From the NCBI GenBank assembly GCA_963575745.1, contig CAUYUJ010003414.1, forward strand, positions 522,755 to 586,754: DNA of 64,000 nt. The letters run 5' to 3'. Positions 1 through 9,485 of the stretch are shown here, piece by piece (within the stretch, counting starts at the first letter, position 1; the number at the start of each line of letters is the position of its first letter). This stretch comes from Prorocentrum cordatum. Taxonomy: Eukaryota > Sar > Dinophyceae > Prorocentrales > Prorocentraceae. A program made the translations under genes and the position numbers. Under the pieces are notes generated by a model. It was not told the origin of the DNA. It did no database searches and was given only the letters and a program-made list of their open reading frames with translations.

Positions 1-590
1 CCTATAGAAAGGGAAAGCCCCCCCCTCGCGTTTCGTTTGATGGGGTGGGGGGTGGGGGGTCGCGACGGAATGCGTATTTCTTTTGTTTCGGCCCCTGGGA
101 GTGCTATCTTCGTCGCCTTCGCGAACATCGCGGCCCCCAAAAGGAGGGGGGGGCGGAGATAAAAGGAACGCCGCGTTTTCACCGATGGCCTCCAATATGG
201 CCCCAAGAGGGCCCTCAGGGCCCCCGAGGGGGCCTTGGGGGGGGGGGAATAAAAAAAACGAACGCCCCCAAACAAGCCCCGAGAAGCCCCGAAAAGGCAC
301 CCGAGAGGCCCCCGAGAGGCCCCCGAGAGGCCTCAGAGAGTCCAGGATGACATCCCAAATGGTTCGGGTAGCCCAAGCTGGCCCACGAAGGCCCCCAATA
401 TGCCCCTAACGGTCCCCATGCCGCTCCAAGACGGCTCAATATGGCCACGGAGATGCCCAAGCCCCCCCCGTTGTTGGACGATGCGCGCCCCCCCCCCGTC
501 AGCTCCCATGGGCATCGTTTCTGGGTGGGCGAGCGGGGGCGCGCAAAGGGTCGAGGATTCTGGGGGCAAAATCGAAGGTTGTTGTTCCAA
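1..590. repeat. GGCCC-type short satellite in GC-rich DNA
   Basis: Bases 185-420 are an irregular array of units like GAGGCCCCCGA and AAGAGGCCC, the same short satellite seen at 9340, 23925, 25395, 37700 and 46030. The flanks (1-184 and 421-590) contain G and C runs but no recognisable gene or element. Confidence 0.6.
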
Positions 591-670
591 TGATGGAATT
601 CTGCCGGGCGAGCCCCCCGCGCCGCATGCCGAAATCGTTCGCGCGCCCTTGCGCGCGCGCTGCCGGGGGG

Positions 671-702
<32 letters not shown>

Positions 703-2640
703 GCGCGACCCGTGTCGAATAATGCCGCGCAGGCCACTCTCACGCGTCGGCCGCGCGCGCATGTCGGCCTCCGTCCAAAGCCTTCATCGCCGACGCGAGG
801 GTGCCGACATCGTCTTCGGCGCGATCAGCATTGGCGCCGTCGCTGGCCGCGCCGTCGTCGTTGTCAAGATCGCCGCCGGCATCGCCATTATCATCGCCGC
901 GCCTACCGCTGCCGACGTTGCCATGATACCGCGCCCGCCCAAGTCGCCGACTCGCACTTCAGTGCCCGCTGGGATGCGCACGGCGGCCTGCGCCACCGCG
1001 GCCGCGTCGGTCAAGCCAAACCGCCTGGCCGCTGCGCGCGCCTGACTGGGTTGGCGCGGCCGCAAAGACGCACCAGCCAACGCCAAGCACTCATCGAAAT
1101 CGTCGCCGCAGGGGCTTTGCAAACCAAGTTGCGGGTGGGTGGATGGGATGCTTGCATGAGCGTGGAATGTGTCAAATAATTTGTAAAAATATGCACCGCA
1201 TATATGTCACCACGTCGATTGCGCCGCATCGTTTGCACAGCATGGTTTGCACCGCGCATATCGCACGGAATACGCAGCGCAACATAGTTTGCGCCACATC
1301 GCTCGCTCTCACAACCCATAGTGCATTACATCGCGCACGGCATCTATTCATCACATAGATCACTACATGTATCCTTCTTTCTAGACTGAGAACCGATTCT
1401 ACCCCCATCGGGGTCATCGCTCCTCCTTTCCGTGTTGCAATTTGCATGTGATTCGGCCCCATCGTCCACCCTTACGAAGAATCCATACCATCCCACCCAG
1501 GCCGGCATCGACCCCCTCCTCTGCTATCCTCTGCGAAAAGATATGCGCGCACTCGGCTATCCAGAACAATTGGTTGTCAAGACTCCCTTTGCGCAAAATG
1601 AAGCGAAGTGCACGCGCTCGCGCTGTCGTGCGCGCGTGCCCGAATCCTTCAGAAGCCGACGATGTTCGTAACGATGTCAGATGCCAAATATCCCCAAACA
1701 CGGTTCCGCAACGCGGAGTTTCAACAAAAACCTAGCGCGCGCTCAACATGACTCGCGCGCGAAAACGTCGAAATCGTTCGGACGCCCTTGCGCGCGTGTT
1801 GTCACAAGACCCCTTGCAACGAATGGAACGAAACGCGCGCGCGCGCCTCGTCGTGCGCGCATGCCATAACCCATCAACAACTACAGGTTTCGCAAAGATT
1901 TCAAATCTGATTGACCCCGATAAATACTAAACATATGGTTTCGCAACGTCTGTTTTCACAAAACATCTTAATTTTGGAACGGAAAAAAACGCGTTCGCGC
2001 TCTGGCGATTTTTTGTGTTAAAGGTTGTTCAGCAGTCGTCGAGGAATTCTGCCAAACGGGCCTCTGGCGCCGCATGCCGACATCATTCGCGCGCCCATGC
2101 GCGCGTGCTGGGGGGGGGGGGGCGCGATCCGTGTCAAATGACAGCCTGCGGGCCATTCTCGCGCGTCGGCCGCGCGCGCAGATGGAACTCCTTCCAAAAC
2201 CTGCATCGCCGACGCGAGGGCGCCGCCATCGTCGTCGGCGTGATCGGCGCCCGCGCCGTCACTGGCCGCGCCGTCGCCGCTGTCAGCATCGTCGCCAGCA
2301 TCGCTGCTATTATCGTCGTGTCTACCGTTGTCGACGTTGCCATGATACCGCGTCCTCCCAAGTCGCCGACTCGCACGGAAGTGCCCGCCTTGGACGTGAC
2401 CAGCGGTCGGCGCTACCGCGGCCGCGTCGGTCGCGCCAACGTAGCTGGCTGGTGCGCGCGCGCGCATGTGCGGGCCAGCGCGGCCGCAGAGGTTCACCAG
2501 CCAGCGCCGGGCACTCGTCGCAATCGCCGCCGCGGGAGGTTTGCAAACCAAGTTGCGGGTGGGCGGGTGGGATGTTTGCGCGAGCGTTGGAGTGGGCAGT
2601 TCACTGCACTCGCTCACGCCGCCCCGCTCCGACTGGAAAT
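590..2640 (+). repeat. Composite ~1.4 kb repeat, locus 1 (A-B-C-A order)
   Basis: Module A occurs at about 603-1180 and again at 2050-2610. It starts near the motif GCCGCATGCCGA, then has a CGCGCGC block, a poly-G run, and a stretch rich in GTCGTC and GCCGTC ending near GTTGCCATGATACCGCG. Between the copies lie module B (1180-1330), a degenerate minisatellite built on GCACCACGTAGATT-like units, and module C (about 1425-2010), starting near TTGCAATTTGCATGTGATTC. Start-to-start distance of the A modules is about 1.45 kb. The same modules recur at 52060-55180. Hydrophobic open frames run through module A on both strands, but I regard them as by-products of GTC/GCC repetition. Confidence 0.85.
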
Positions 2641-2800
2641 CACCCGTGCCCGCCTCCCTGGGCGACAGGCGGTGGGGGCGGCGGAGTAACTATGGCGAAA
2701 GGGAGGGGGCAGCAGTTGGGCATCGCTTGACCGATTCCACTCCCTCGCCGCCGCCACTTCCCGACCCTCCATTCGAGCGGCAGCGATAGGGCGGCTTATA
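2641..2800. other. Spacer, no feature recognised
   Basis: GC-rich sequence between the composite repeat and the first GATGCATCGG palindromic element. I see no exon-like frame. Confidence 0.5.
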
Positions 2801-3000
2801 GAGGCCTCCATACAAAGGGGGTTCGAGCAAATCGGGTCGGAGGATCGCGCCGCATCGTCGATGCATCGGCGACGTCGGCGATGCACCGGGGCCAACGGCG
2901 TGGAAAAAATCAGGCTCCACATCGAACCGCATCTGCGATGCCTCGGCGATGCGGCGCGGTCCTCCGACCCCATCTACTCCGACCCCATCTGGGAGGCCTA
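2801..3000. mobile_element. MITE-like palindromic element, GATGCATCGG family, copy 1
   Basis: About 200 bp. The ends are AGGCCTCC and GGAGGCCT; inside them are inverted blocks GGTCGGAGGATCGCGCCGC and its mirror GCGGCGCGGTCCTCCGACC. The centre repeats CGATGCATCGG. Other copies: 4198, 7497, 34003, 60245 and 63778. The inverted ends, repeat dispersal and absence of coding capacity suggest a non-autonomous DNA element; the family name is mine. Confidence 0.8.
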
Positions 3001-3035
3001 GAGTTCCCAGACATGCGACGTCCAAATGTTTTCCA

Positions 3036-3195
3036 TACCAGCCTGGAACATATCCCTAATTATCCCTATGCTGGGCATCTCCTCATCACGATGCCAATCT
3101 TAGGGATTCCCATATTTTTTGAGGGCGCATCCCTAAGATTGTCATCACCTTTTGGCGTGTCAATCTTAGGGATAGGGATAAGTTCGAGGCTGGTA
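3036..3195. mobile_element. Single-copy palindromic element
   Basis: Arms of about 21 bp match with two mismatches: TACCAGCCTGGAACATATCC at the left and the reverse complement of TACCAGCCTCGAACTTATCC at the right (3174-3195). Inside, CAATCTTAGGGAT occurs at 3095-3107 and 3161-3173 and inverted at 3129-3141. No second copy was noticed in the window. Confidence 0.65.
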
Positions 3196-3330
3196 AATAT
3201 GCGGTCCCTGGAAGTCGCGACCCTTTCCCCCAGGGCAGAGTCTTCATCCCGAGCCGTTCCTGGTGGTCTAGGGCGCCGAACTGGGAACAAGACCTCCGTC
3301 CTGATTCATGCCAGGACGCGGGCGAAGGGG

Positions 3331-3720
3331 GAACGCGAGAAGGAGGAGGCCTTCTCAGAAGGCGGCGGGGCTTCTCAGAAGCCCTCTGGTTTTCCGAGAA
3401 CATTGTTTTGTGTCTTCGGAGAGGTTTCGAACATTTTTTGGAAGGCCAGGGGGCTCCAGAGCCTTCTCAGAAGGCCCGCCCCCTCCTGGCAGGCCCAGAG
3501 GTTGACATCAACACCAAAATCGGCGGTGTGCCTCCACCGAGAGGAGATGATCCCGATCTCGGCGATGGTGGTAATATTATGGCTTCCCAGGCGGCCGAAA
3601 TTTTGCCACCAACACCGAAATCTATGATCGTCCTCCCCCTGTGGGCGCACCCCCCTGTTTTGGTGTTGGTGCCCATTTCGAAGCGTCCAACTTCTCAGTT
3701 CCCTCCCGGGCTTGCCGCCG
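3331..3720. mobile_element. MITE-like element, TTCTCAGAAGGC family, copy 1 (interrupted)
   Basis: The left arm has GCGAGAAGGAGGAGGCC followed by TTCTCAGAAGGC and GCTTCTCAGAAGCCC. The centre has GTCTTCGGAGAGG. The right arm ends in CCCGGGCTTGCCGCC at 3706-3720. The right arm is split: after AGAAGGCCCGCC a different palindromic element (3500-3682) intervenes. Other copies: 5526, 39772, 61260, 63244 and a half copy at 63681. Confidence 0.7.
3500..3682 (+). mobile_element. Palindromic element TTGACATCAACACC, nested copy
   Basis: Starts GGTTGACATCAACACC and ends TTTTGGTGTTGGTGCCC, so the ends are inverted repeats. The inside holds CGGTGTGCCTCCACCGAGAGG and GATGGTGGTAATATTATGG. A copy in the opposite orientation is at 16192-16378. 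It lies within the right arm of the TTCTCAGAAGGC element, which implies later insertion. Confidence 0.75.
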
Positions 3721-3832
3721 AATTCTGCAGGACGCGGGCATGTCTGGGTTTACGACGCCCCGATCCCCGACGTCACGTTTTTCTCATAACGTCGACCCCC
3801 AGAAGTCTCGACCCATTCCCCAGGACCGGCTC

Positions 3833-3985
3833 TCGGCGATGGACAAACCTCCCTTTAGCAAACCTCCCCTTAAGGAAAACGGCCTGGGACCGAAACCGAC
3901 GGACCTGGACCCGCCAAAATGACGGCCGCGACGCCCTCTCGCGAACTGAAAACGACCAATTCCTTAATCGACGTGTCAGGGTAGG
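3833..3985 (+). repeat. Dispersed repeat, copy 1 (GACGGCC..GACGTGTCA)
   Basis: About 150 bp shared with 50185-50340. Both begin CTCGG-GATGGACA, pass through GAAAACG-CCTG and AAAATGACGGCC, and end at AATCGACGTGTCA. Both are on the plus strand. The copies are diverged and no coding frame is conserved. Confidence 0.75.
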
Positions 3986-4084
3986 AGGTCTATCAACCTC
4001 CGAGGTTCTTCATCCTGGGTCGTTTTGTTGACGGTCCCAGGGCCCGCAAGGGCCCCCAAAGGCCGAACATACGGCAAGACCTCC

Positions 4085-4235
4085 CGCCATGACTTTCTCT
4101 CCAGGCCTCCCAGATGGGGTCCGAGGACCCTCTAGGCCTCCCGTCATTATGCTCTCGAGGCCTTTCTCTCGATGCCTCCCGTCATGACTCTCTCTCGAGG
4201 CCTCCCAGAACCTCCCGTCATGACTTTCTCTCGAG
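4085..4235. repeat. Minisatellite CCTCCCGTCATGACTTTCTC
   Basis: Four to five imperfect copies of a 30-40 bp unit containing GAGGCCTCCCGTCATGAC and TCTCTCGAGG. It runs into the left end of the next GATGCATCGG element, sharing its AGGCCTCCC edge. Confidence 0.7.
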
Positions 4236-4428
4236 GATCGCGCCGCATCGTCGATACATCGGCGACACATCGGCGATGCATCGCCGATGCATTGGCGACG
4301 TCGGCGACGCCTCGGCGCCGTCGGCGTGGAGAAAGTCGGGCGAGCCACATCGAGCCGCATCGGCGAGGCACCAAACGAGGCGGCGCGATGCTCCGACCCA
4401 ATCTGCTCCGACCCTATCTGGAAGGCCT
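4198..4428. mobile_element. MITE-like element, GATGCATCGG family, copy 2
   Basis: Left end AGGCCTCCC and GAGGATCGCGCCGCATCG; right end CGGCGCGATGCTCCGACCC then ATCTGGAAGGCCT. The centre carries several CGATGCATCGG units and GGAGAAAGTCGGGC, the counterpart of GGAAAAAATCAGGC in copy 1. Confidence 0.8.
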
Positions 4429-4451
4429 AAAACGATTTCCTCATGACCCGA

Positions 4452-4625
4452 GTTGAGCAGGGACGGACCGTCCCGGCATTCTCATAGGCCTACCACGAAA
4501 TGTTCGTAGAACCCTAGCATGTTCTAATAACCAAAACGATGTTCCAAGAGCACACATCCGATGTGTTAGAACGAGACAGCCTCAACCAAACAGGTTGTAA
4601 GAACATATTTTGCAGATCACCAAGA
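4452..4625 (+). mobile_element. Dispersed element GAGCAGGGAC, copy 1
   Basis: TTGAGCAGGGACGGACCGTC, CCTACCACGAAATGTTC and repeated GTTCTAA/GTTCCAAGA motifs match 40636-40812. The left half is better conserved; the right arm has diverged or is interrupted by the following GGA tract. Confidence 0.7.
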
Positions 4626-4636
4626 AAGGTTCTCAC

Positions 4637-4855
4637 CAGGAGGAGGAGGAGGAGGAGGAGGAGGAGGAGGAGGAGGAGATGGAGGAGATGGAGGAGGAGG
4701 AAGAGGAGGAGGAGGAGGAGGAGGAAGAGATGGAGGAGGAGGAGGAGGAGGAGGAGGAGGAGGAGGAGATGGAGAGAGAGGAGGGGGAGGAGGAGGAAGA
4801 GGAGGAGGAGGAGGGCATGGAGGAGGAGGAGATGGAGGAGGAGGAGCCGGCTCCG
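4637..4855. repeat. GGA microsatellite, ~220 bp
   Basis: Near-pure GGA with interspersed GAT and AGA. Long Glu-, Arg- or Gly-rich (plus) and Pro-, Ser- or Leu-rich (minus) frames across it are artefacts. Confidence 0.95.
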
Positions 4856-5030
4856 AGGCCGTGGCGGCGCCTCCACGTGCCCGCCGCTTGGGCGCCGCGC
4901 CCCCCCCCCCCGCCAGGGCGGTCGACGCCACGGGCGGGGGCCGCAGGCCGGCGCCCTCTGCCGCGGCCGGGCGGGGGGGCCGCGCGGCGGGGCCCGGCGG
5001 CGGGGGAGGATCGGCGGCGAGGGAGGAATG
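4856..5030. other. GC-rich spacer, no feature recognised
   Basis: Very GC-rich with C and G runs. No inverted repeat or exon-like frame stands out. Confidence 0.5.
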
Positions 5031-5205
5031 AAGGGGCCCCAGGACACACGAATAAACACACACACACACACAGATAACAGGATTCCCCCATATTCTCCCA
5101 TGTCTTTTGGATGTTCGCCTGCCCCCCCACTTCCCATATCTTTCCCATATCTTCCGGGGAGTCGACGATGCATTGTGTCTGCGTGTTTTTCTCCCCCTCC
5201 TGAAG
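5031..5205 (+). repeat. ~170 bp dispersed repeat (GACACACG..CATTGTGTCTG), copy 1
   Basis: Starts AAGGGGCCCCAGGACACACG, passes AGGATTCCCCCATATT, CTTCCCATATCTT and GGGGAGTCGACGATGCATTG, and ends at TCTCCCCCTCCTGA. Four copies in the window (5031, 9831, 19755, 35309), all on the plus strand and nearly full length. The A/C-rich left end and the TGTGTCTGTGTG right end are weakly inverted. Confidence 0.88.
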
Positions 5206-5525
5206 GAAGCATCGCAGAACAGCCGGCCCGCCCTGCCGACCCGACTCGGGGCGCGGCGGGGAGGGCGAGGGATGCGGAGGAGGGGCGGGCGAGAAGGACA
5301 GCGCTGGGAGAGGAGGGAGGGGGGGGCGGGAGCGGGCGGCGCGAGGGGAGGGGGAGGAGAGGCCGCGCCGGAGGCGGGGGAGGTCGGCTCGGCGGCACGG
5401 CCCACGCAGCGGGCGCGGTGCGCGAGCAGCGCCCGGTGCCCCACGCGGGGGTGCCGAAGGAGGGGGGGGGATAAGCCGACGGCGGGTCGGTGGCGGTGAG
5501 CGAGGATCGGCGGCGGCGGGGGCCG
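5206..5525. other. GC-rich low-complexity spacer
   Basis: Made of GGGGAGG, GGCGGGCG and GCGCGG strings. No gene or defined repeat was seen. Confidence 0.5.
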
Positions 5526-5730
5526 CGCGGCGAGGCCCGAGGGGGGGGAAGCGAGAGGGAGAAGGCCTCCGCAGGAGGCGGCGGGGCTTCTCAGAAGGCC
5601 CTCGAGCCCTCTGAGAGGTCGTCGGCGTCGTCGGGGGAGGCCCAGAGCTCTTCTCGGCAGGCCGGGGGACTTCCAAGCCTTCCGAGAAGGCCTTCTCCTG
5701 CTCACTTCCCCCCCCCCCGGGCTCGCCGCC
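5526..5730. mobile_element. MITE-like element, TTCTCAGAAGGC family, copy 2
   Basis: Left arm GGCGAGGCCCGAGGGG then GAAGCGAGAGGGAGAAGGCC; right arm GAGAAGGCCTTCTCCTGCTC then CCCGGGCTCGCCGCC, i.e. the inverse of the left arm. The centre has CTTCTCAGAAGGCC and CTTCTCGGCAGGCC. Confidence 0.82.
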
Positions 5731-6257
5731 GAGAGGAGGCAGCAGCTGGGCACTGGGCGCGAAAAAATCTCAGGATGGTCGGGAACCAGAGAAACGCATT
5801 TCCGTGTACTTGTGCTCATGACTCGAAGGGCCCAGCCCGCGAGGCCGCGGATACCCACGCGCGGGGGCGGGTGGGGTGGGGAGGGGAGGGCCCTCTTCGG
5901 ACCCTAGAGGTCCCCTTCTCGCCCTTAGAGGGCCCTTCCACGGGCCCCAGAGGGCCCCTTCTCGGCAGCCCTCGCTGCACCCCCAATTATCGCCTCCCCA
6001 TTACGCGTTCTCCGAGGGCATCGCTTGACGGATTCCCCGGCTCAACCATTTCAGGTCATGGTTTTGCGGAGCTTGAAGTCTTCGCTGGAACCGGCAGGCC
6101 CCTTGGACGCTCACAGGCCTGCAGATGGTCCCGTTGCCAGCGACGACGGCCTGCGAAAACGGCTCGCAGCATCTCCGCGATGGCGTGTTGTGAATCCCTC
6201 CCTCTGGAGGGGCAACAATAGGGGGGGGACTGGCATTGAGGGGGATGCACCGACCTG
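5731..6257. other. Spacer with AGAGGGCCC motifs
   Basis: 5890-5970 has four or five loosely spaced GAGGGCCCTT/GAGGTCCCC motifs. 6020-6250 is unremarkable sequence that I could not assign. Confidence 0.4.
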
Positions 6258-6478
6258 GATCGGGGATCTTCTGACCCGGTTCAATCCAGCCCCGGGTCAG
6301 CAGGAAACAAACTGAAACGCAGGTCTTCGCAAACTGGGGTCAGCCAATATGTGCGGCCGCCTCGCGGCCACGAGCGGCTCGCTAACCTGGGTCAGCCAGA
6401 TGGGGTCTTCGCAGGATCCTGCAGGATCTGGCGCTCTGGCTGACCCCCGTTTGCATTGACCCCCGTCTCAAAGCTCCC
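6258..6478 (+). mobile_element. Palindromic element TGACCCGGGTCA, copy 1
   Basis: Begins CGGGGATCTTCTGACCCGG, holds CCCCGGGTCAG and GCAGGATCCTGCAGGATC palindromes, and ends GCTGACCCCCGTTTGCATTG then ACCCCCGTCT. It matches 40815-41042 nearly end to end. Confidence 0.8.
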
Positions 6479-6483
6479 GACTG

Positions 6484-6614
6484 GAATCGGCGATACATCG
6501 CCGGTAGATCGGCGATGGGCCCCCGATGGCGAAGCCGCACCCTCCTGGGCGGGAGGGCGCTGTCGGACCCCAATCGGTCATCGATGGGGCATTGGCGGTC
6601 GATGCACCCCCCCA
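6484..6614 (+). mobile_element. Element AATCGGCGATACATC, copy 1
   Basis: AATCGGCGATACATCGCCGG, ATCGGCGATGGGCCCC, CCGCACCCTCCTGGGCGGG, then inverted ATTGGCGGTCGATGCACCCC. It matches 62631-62748. It resembles the GATGCATCGG family in composition but has different ends. Confidence 0.72.
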
Positions 6615-6617
6615 CTG

Positions 6618-6745
6618 GCCATCGCTCGGACGTCCATTCCCTGTGTTTTTTTCGGTTTCGTGCGTGGTTTTTCGCCAAATGATCAAGGATGCTCCTCGAT
6701 GGTCCTCGCCGAAGGGAAAATGCACACGTCCAAGCAATGCCAGGC
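6618..6745 (+). mobile_element. Element CATCGCTCGGACGTCC, copy 1
   Basis: CATCGCTCGGACGTCCATTC, TGATCAAGGATGCTCCTCGA, TGGTCCTCGCCGA, then GTCCAAGCAATGCC, which is an inverted form of the left end. It matches 40411-40545, whose ends are the more exact inverted pair. A fragment with GGATGCTCCTCCGTGGTCCT recurs at 7118-7140. Confidence 0.75.
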
Positions 6746-6947
6746 CCATGCCTACCCCCCCCCCCCAAGCGTTGCCCCTGGCCTCCCTCCCCGCCGCCTC
6801 GCCCCCCTCCAACGGAGCGGCAGCGATGCAGCCGTCGTGCTACCATCCGGAGCGCAGAGGAAGGAGCGACGAGCTCTCCTTGCCACGGTGAGCCCCGGCC
6901 ACGAAGGGGATCCCCGACCCAGTTCTGAGGAACGGAGGCCACGAAGG

Positions 6948-7003
6948 AGGAGGAGGAGGAGGAGCAGGAGGAGGAGGAGGAGGAGGAGGAGGAGGAGGAG
7001 GCA
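6948..7003. repeat. GGA microsatellite
   Basis: About 18 GGA units with one GCAGGA interruption. Confidence 0.95.
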
Positions 7004-7164
7004 GCAGCTGGGCCTGGCTCGCACGCAACGCAGCAAGAGTCCGAGGCACCGAGCTGGAACGTCACAGGCTGCCGCCGCGATCGGTGCCGCGAGGCTTGCT
7101 CACCAGGACGGTCTCAGGATGCTCCTCCGTGGTCCTCGCAGAGAAAAAATAAAGGAAAGAAAGC

Positions 7165-7320
7165 TACGCACATACACCGATTCTGGCCAGGCCCATCCTG
7201 AGCCCAGGATCGGTGCATGTACGCCCTCCTGCCTTGGCCAGGAAGGCACATGCACCGATCCGGGGTGAAGGATGGGCCTTGTCAGGATCGGTGCATGTGC
7301 ATCGTTCTCTTCGCCCGAAA
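7165..7320. repeat. Dispersed repeat GATCGGTGCATGT, copy 1
   Basis: Three internal occurrences of CGGTGCATGT or its inverse, with CCAGGCCCATCCTGAGCCC and GGATGGGCCTTGTCAGGATC. Related sequence is at 8930-9080 and 14980-15055. The internal symmetry suggests a palindromic element, but the ends are unclear. Confidence 0.6.
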
Positions 7321-7339
7321 AAAAAAGGCGCACGTCCGG

Positions 7340-7455
7340 GAGGAGGAGGAGGAGGAGGAGGAGGAGGAGGAGGAGGAGGAGGAGGAAGAGGAGGAGGAGG
7401 AGGAGGAGGAGGAAGAGGAGGAGGAGGAGGAGGAGGAGGAGGAGGAGAGGAGGAG
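7340..7455. repeat. GGA microsatellite, ~115 bp
   Basis: GGA units with a few GAA interruptions. Confidence 0.95.
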
Positions 7456-7496
7456 CCCGGAGCGCCGAGCTGGAGCTGCCGCCGCGACGCACTGCA

Positions 7497-7657
7497 CCAT
7501 TGGCGATGCATCGTCGATGCATCGGCGACGTCGGCGAGGCCTCGGCGCCGTCGGGGCGGAGAAGAGCGGGCTCCGCATCGAGCCGCGTCGCCGATGCATC
7601 GGCGCTGCGGCGCGATCCTCCGACCCCGCCTGCTCTGATCTTATCTCTGGGAGGCCT
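7497..7657. mobile_element. MITE-like element, GATGCATCGG family, copy 3 (left arm lost)
   Basis: The right end is GCGGCGCGATCCTCCGACCC then CTCTGGGAGGCCT. The left arm is missing and the copy begins in the GATGCATCG core next to the GGA tract. Confidence 0.75.
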
Positions 7658-8600
7658 GCAGATACAGTCGAGGTTGATTAGGGAGGACACGCGCGAGGAC
7701 ACAAAACCCTTCCGAGGGTCACGTTGCGTCTGACACGAAGAGAAGGCATGGGCCGCGAAACGCAGGACACAAGGGCACCCTTGAGTTGGCAGGGTCGACC
7801 TACTAATCAACCTCGATTGTACCACGACCCTGGAGGACGAGGAGGAGGAAGAGGAGGAGGAAGAGCAAGAGAAAGATTTTGATTGTTTTACATCAGCCGT
7901 GCCCAACAGACGACGGATCCGCCGTCGCCACCTGCTCCCTGGCCTGGATGAAGGCAGGCCAACAAGCGGTATGAAAAGAGGAAATGGGAGGGCGGGCGCA
8001 TCAGCCACGGGGCGATTTCCCGCAACGGGGAGGATCCCCTGTGGCTAACCGCCCGCCCCCCAAAGGCCAAGACCTTATAAGAAGTGAAGTCGAGGTCGAG
8101 GTCGTGACGCTACTCGGGCAGGGAAGCCTGAGGAGCATCTCTCAGTCCGAGTCGTCGGACTGCGCCACAGATGGGGCGACGCGTGGGGCTCCTCCCTCTT
8201 CGAGGGTTGGGGCGTGCCCGACGCGCGCCAACTACCATCCTGGGCGGCGCTGCGCCCAGGGAGGCTGCCCCACCGCTCTGAGCGGAAGGGGAGTGGGAGA
8301 AACTCCCACTGACTTCACCTGCGCAACGGTCGCCAGGGCCCGCGAGGGCCACTGGCCGTGCACCAGGGAAACCACCCCCCAACGGGGAAAAAAGGGGAAG
8401 AGGTCAGGGCGACAACCTCCGCCCCCGTACCAACGCAAAGATCCGCCCACACGTGCAGCGCACCTTCCCCCACAATTGGGGTGCCTGAACACCTACGTAC
8501 TTTCAACGACTGGCGCGTATGTACGAGGAGGAAGAGCCCCCATTTCGTATGTTTCGCGACAGCGCCCGTAACCGGCCCCGCCGCCCCCCCCCCCGTCCCT
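7658..8600. other. ~940 bp with little repeat content, unassigned
   Basis: Apart from a short GGA run at 7836-7865 this stretch has no repeat seen elsewhere in the window. Open frames exist on both strands (plus 7984-8571; minus 8110-8382) without a recognisable domain, and none clearly looks exonic. Short hairpins occur, e.g. CTGGGCGGCGCTGCGCCCAG near 8241. It could be a unique intron, an untranslated region or an uncharacterised element. Confidence 0.4.
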
Positions 8601-8929
8601 TGGTCACGTCACGATCCGCGCCGGCGCCGTCTGGGAGTTGGCGGCCGTTCTGAAGGATTCGCGGACGGCGCTGGCGCGAGTCGTGGCGTGCCCGGGCCCC
8701 TCCCTCGCGTTGTGCCCCCGGGCACGGCCGTCGTCGCCAGGGAAGACGCATCATCTCGCAGACATCTGACGAATTTGTTTTCGACATGGCGTCCCCAGAG
8801 GTCTCGACCCGTTCTGTGGGATCATATCTTCGCCCTGTTTTTGACGGTCCTGGGGCCCCGAGAAGAAGGCCCCCAGAGGTAGAAAATTATGAGAAAGCTC
8901 CGTCTGCACGTTTTCAACCAGTTGCAGGG
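8601..8929. other. Spacer, no feature recognised
   Basis: GC-rich sequence without repeated units or an exon-like frame that I could support. Confidence 0.4.
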
Positions 8930-9078
8930 CGACGAAATCTATACACATCCACTGCTCCCTGGCCAGGCCCATCCTGAACCCAGAGCTGTGTATATGTGCC
9001 ATCCTGGCCAAGCCAGGAGGGCGGGGCGTACATGCACCGCTGCCGAGTTCAGGGTGGGCGTGGCCAGAGAGCAGCGGA

Positions 9079-9080
<2 letters not shown>
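8930..9080. repeat. Dispersed repeat GATCGGTGCATGT, copy 2
   Basis: Contains CTGGCCAGGCCCATCCTGAA, a GTGTATATGTGCC variant and TACATGCACCG, then the inverse-like CAGGGTGGGCGTGGCCAG. It abuts the TA microsatellite. Confidence 0.55.

Positions 9081-9122
<42 letters not shown>
9081..9122. repeat. TA microsatellite
   Basis: About 21 TA units. It is a repeat and not evidence of a TATA box. Confidence 0.95.
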
Positions 9123-9125
<3 letters not shown>

Positions 9126-9334
9126 CAGCCCTACGTTGGAGGTTCGAGAAGGGGGGGTGGAGCAGGAGAGCCTCCAGGTGGCGGTCCAGCACGCCGAGGA
9201 TCAGGCGCAACTCGTCGCTGACGCGCCTGCGGGACGCCGGCCGGGAGGGCCGCGGCTGGCGGCTCGGGAGGCCTCCCTGGCCTCCTCCCCTGGCCTCCTC
9301 GCAGTTGCGTGGTAGTCGCCCCCAAACCAGATGA

Positions 9335-9485
9335 TCCTGGTGAAAGACCCCAGGAGGAACTACGAGGCCCCCAAGAAACCCCAAGAGGCCCCCAAGAGAC
9401 TCCCAGGAAGCCCCGAGAGGCCCCCGAGAGACCCCCAAGAGGCCCCCGAGAGCGCTTCGAAGAGACCCCAAGAAGCATCCATGAG
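9335..9485. repeat. GGCCC-type short satellite
   Basis: Units such as CGAGGCCCCCAAGAAACCCC and CCCGAGAGGCCCCCGAG at 9-12 bp spacing. Confidence 0.8.

Noticed and set aside
4514-5858. 300-400 residue open frames over the GGA tract near 4.7 kb, and similar ones at 7.3, 11.3, 12.4, 31.6, 39.4 and 47.7 kb
   Set aside because: Simple-sequence artefacts; all frames of GGA/TCC repeats are open and the residues are poly-Glu, Arg, Gly, Pro, Ser or Leu.
9081-9122. TA tracts as promoters (TATA boxes)
   Set aside because: They are pure microsatellites at five or six sites without relation to exon starts, and dinoflagellate promoters are not known to rely on a canonical TATA box.
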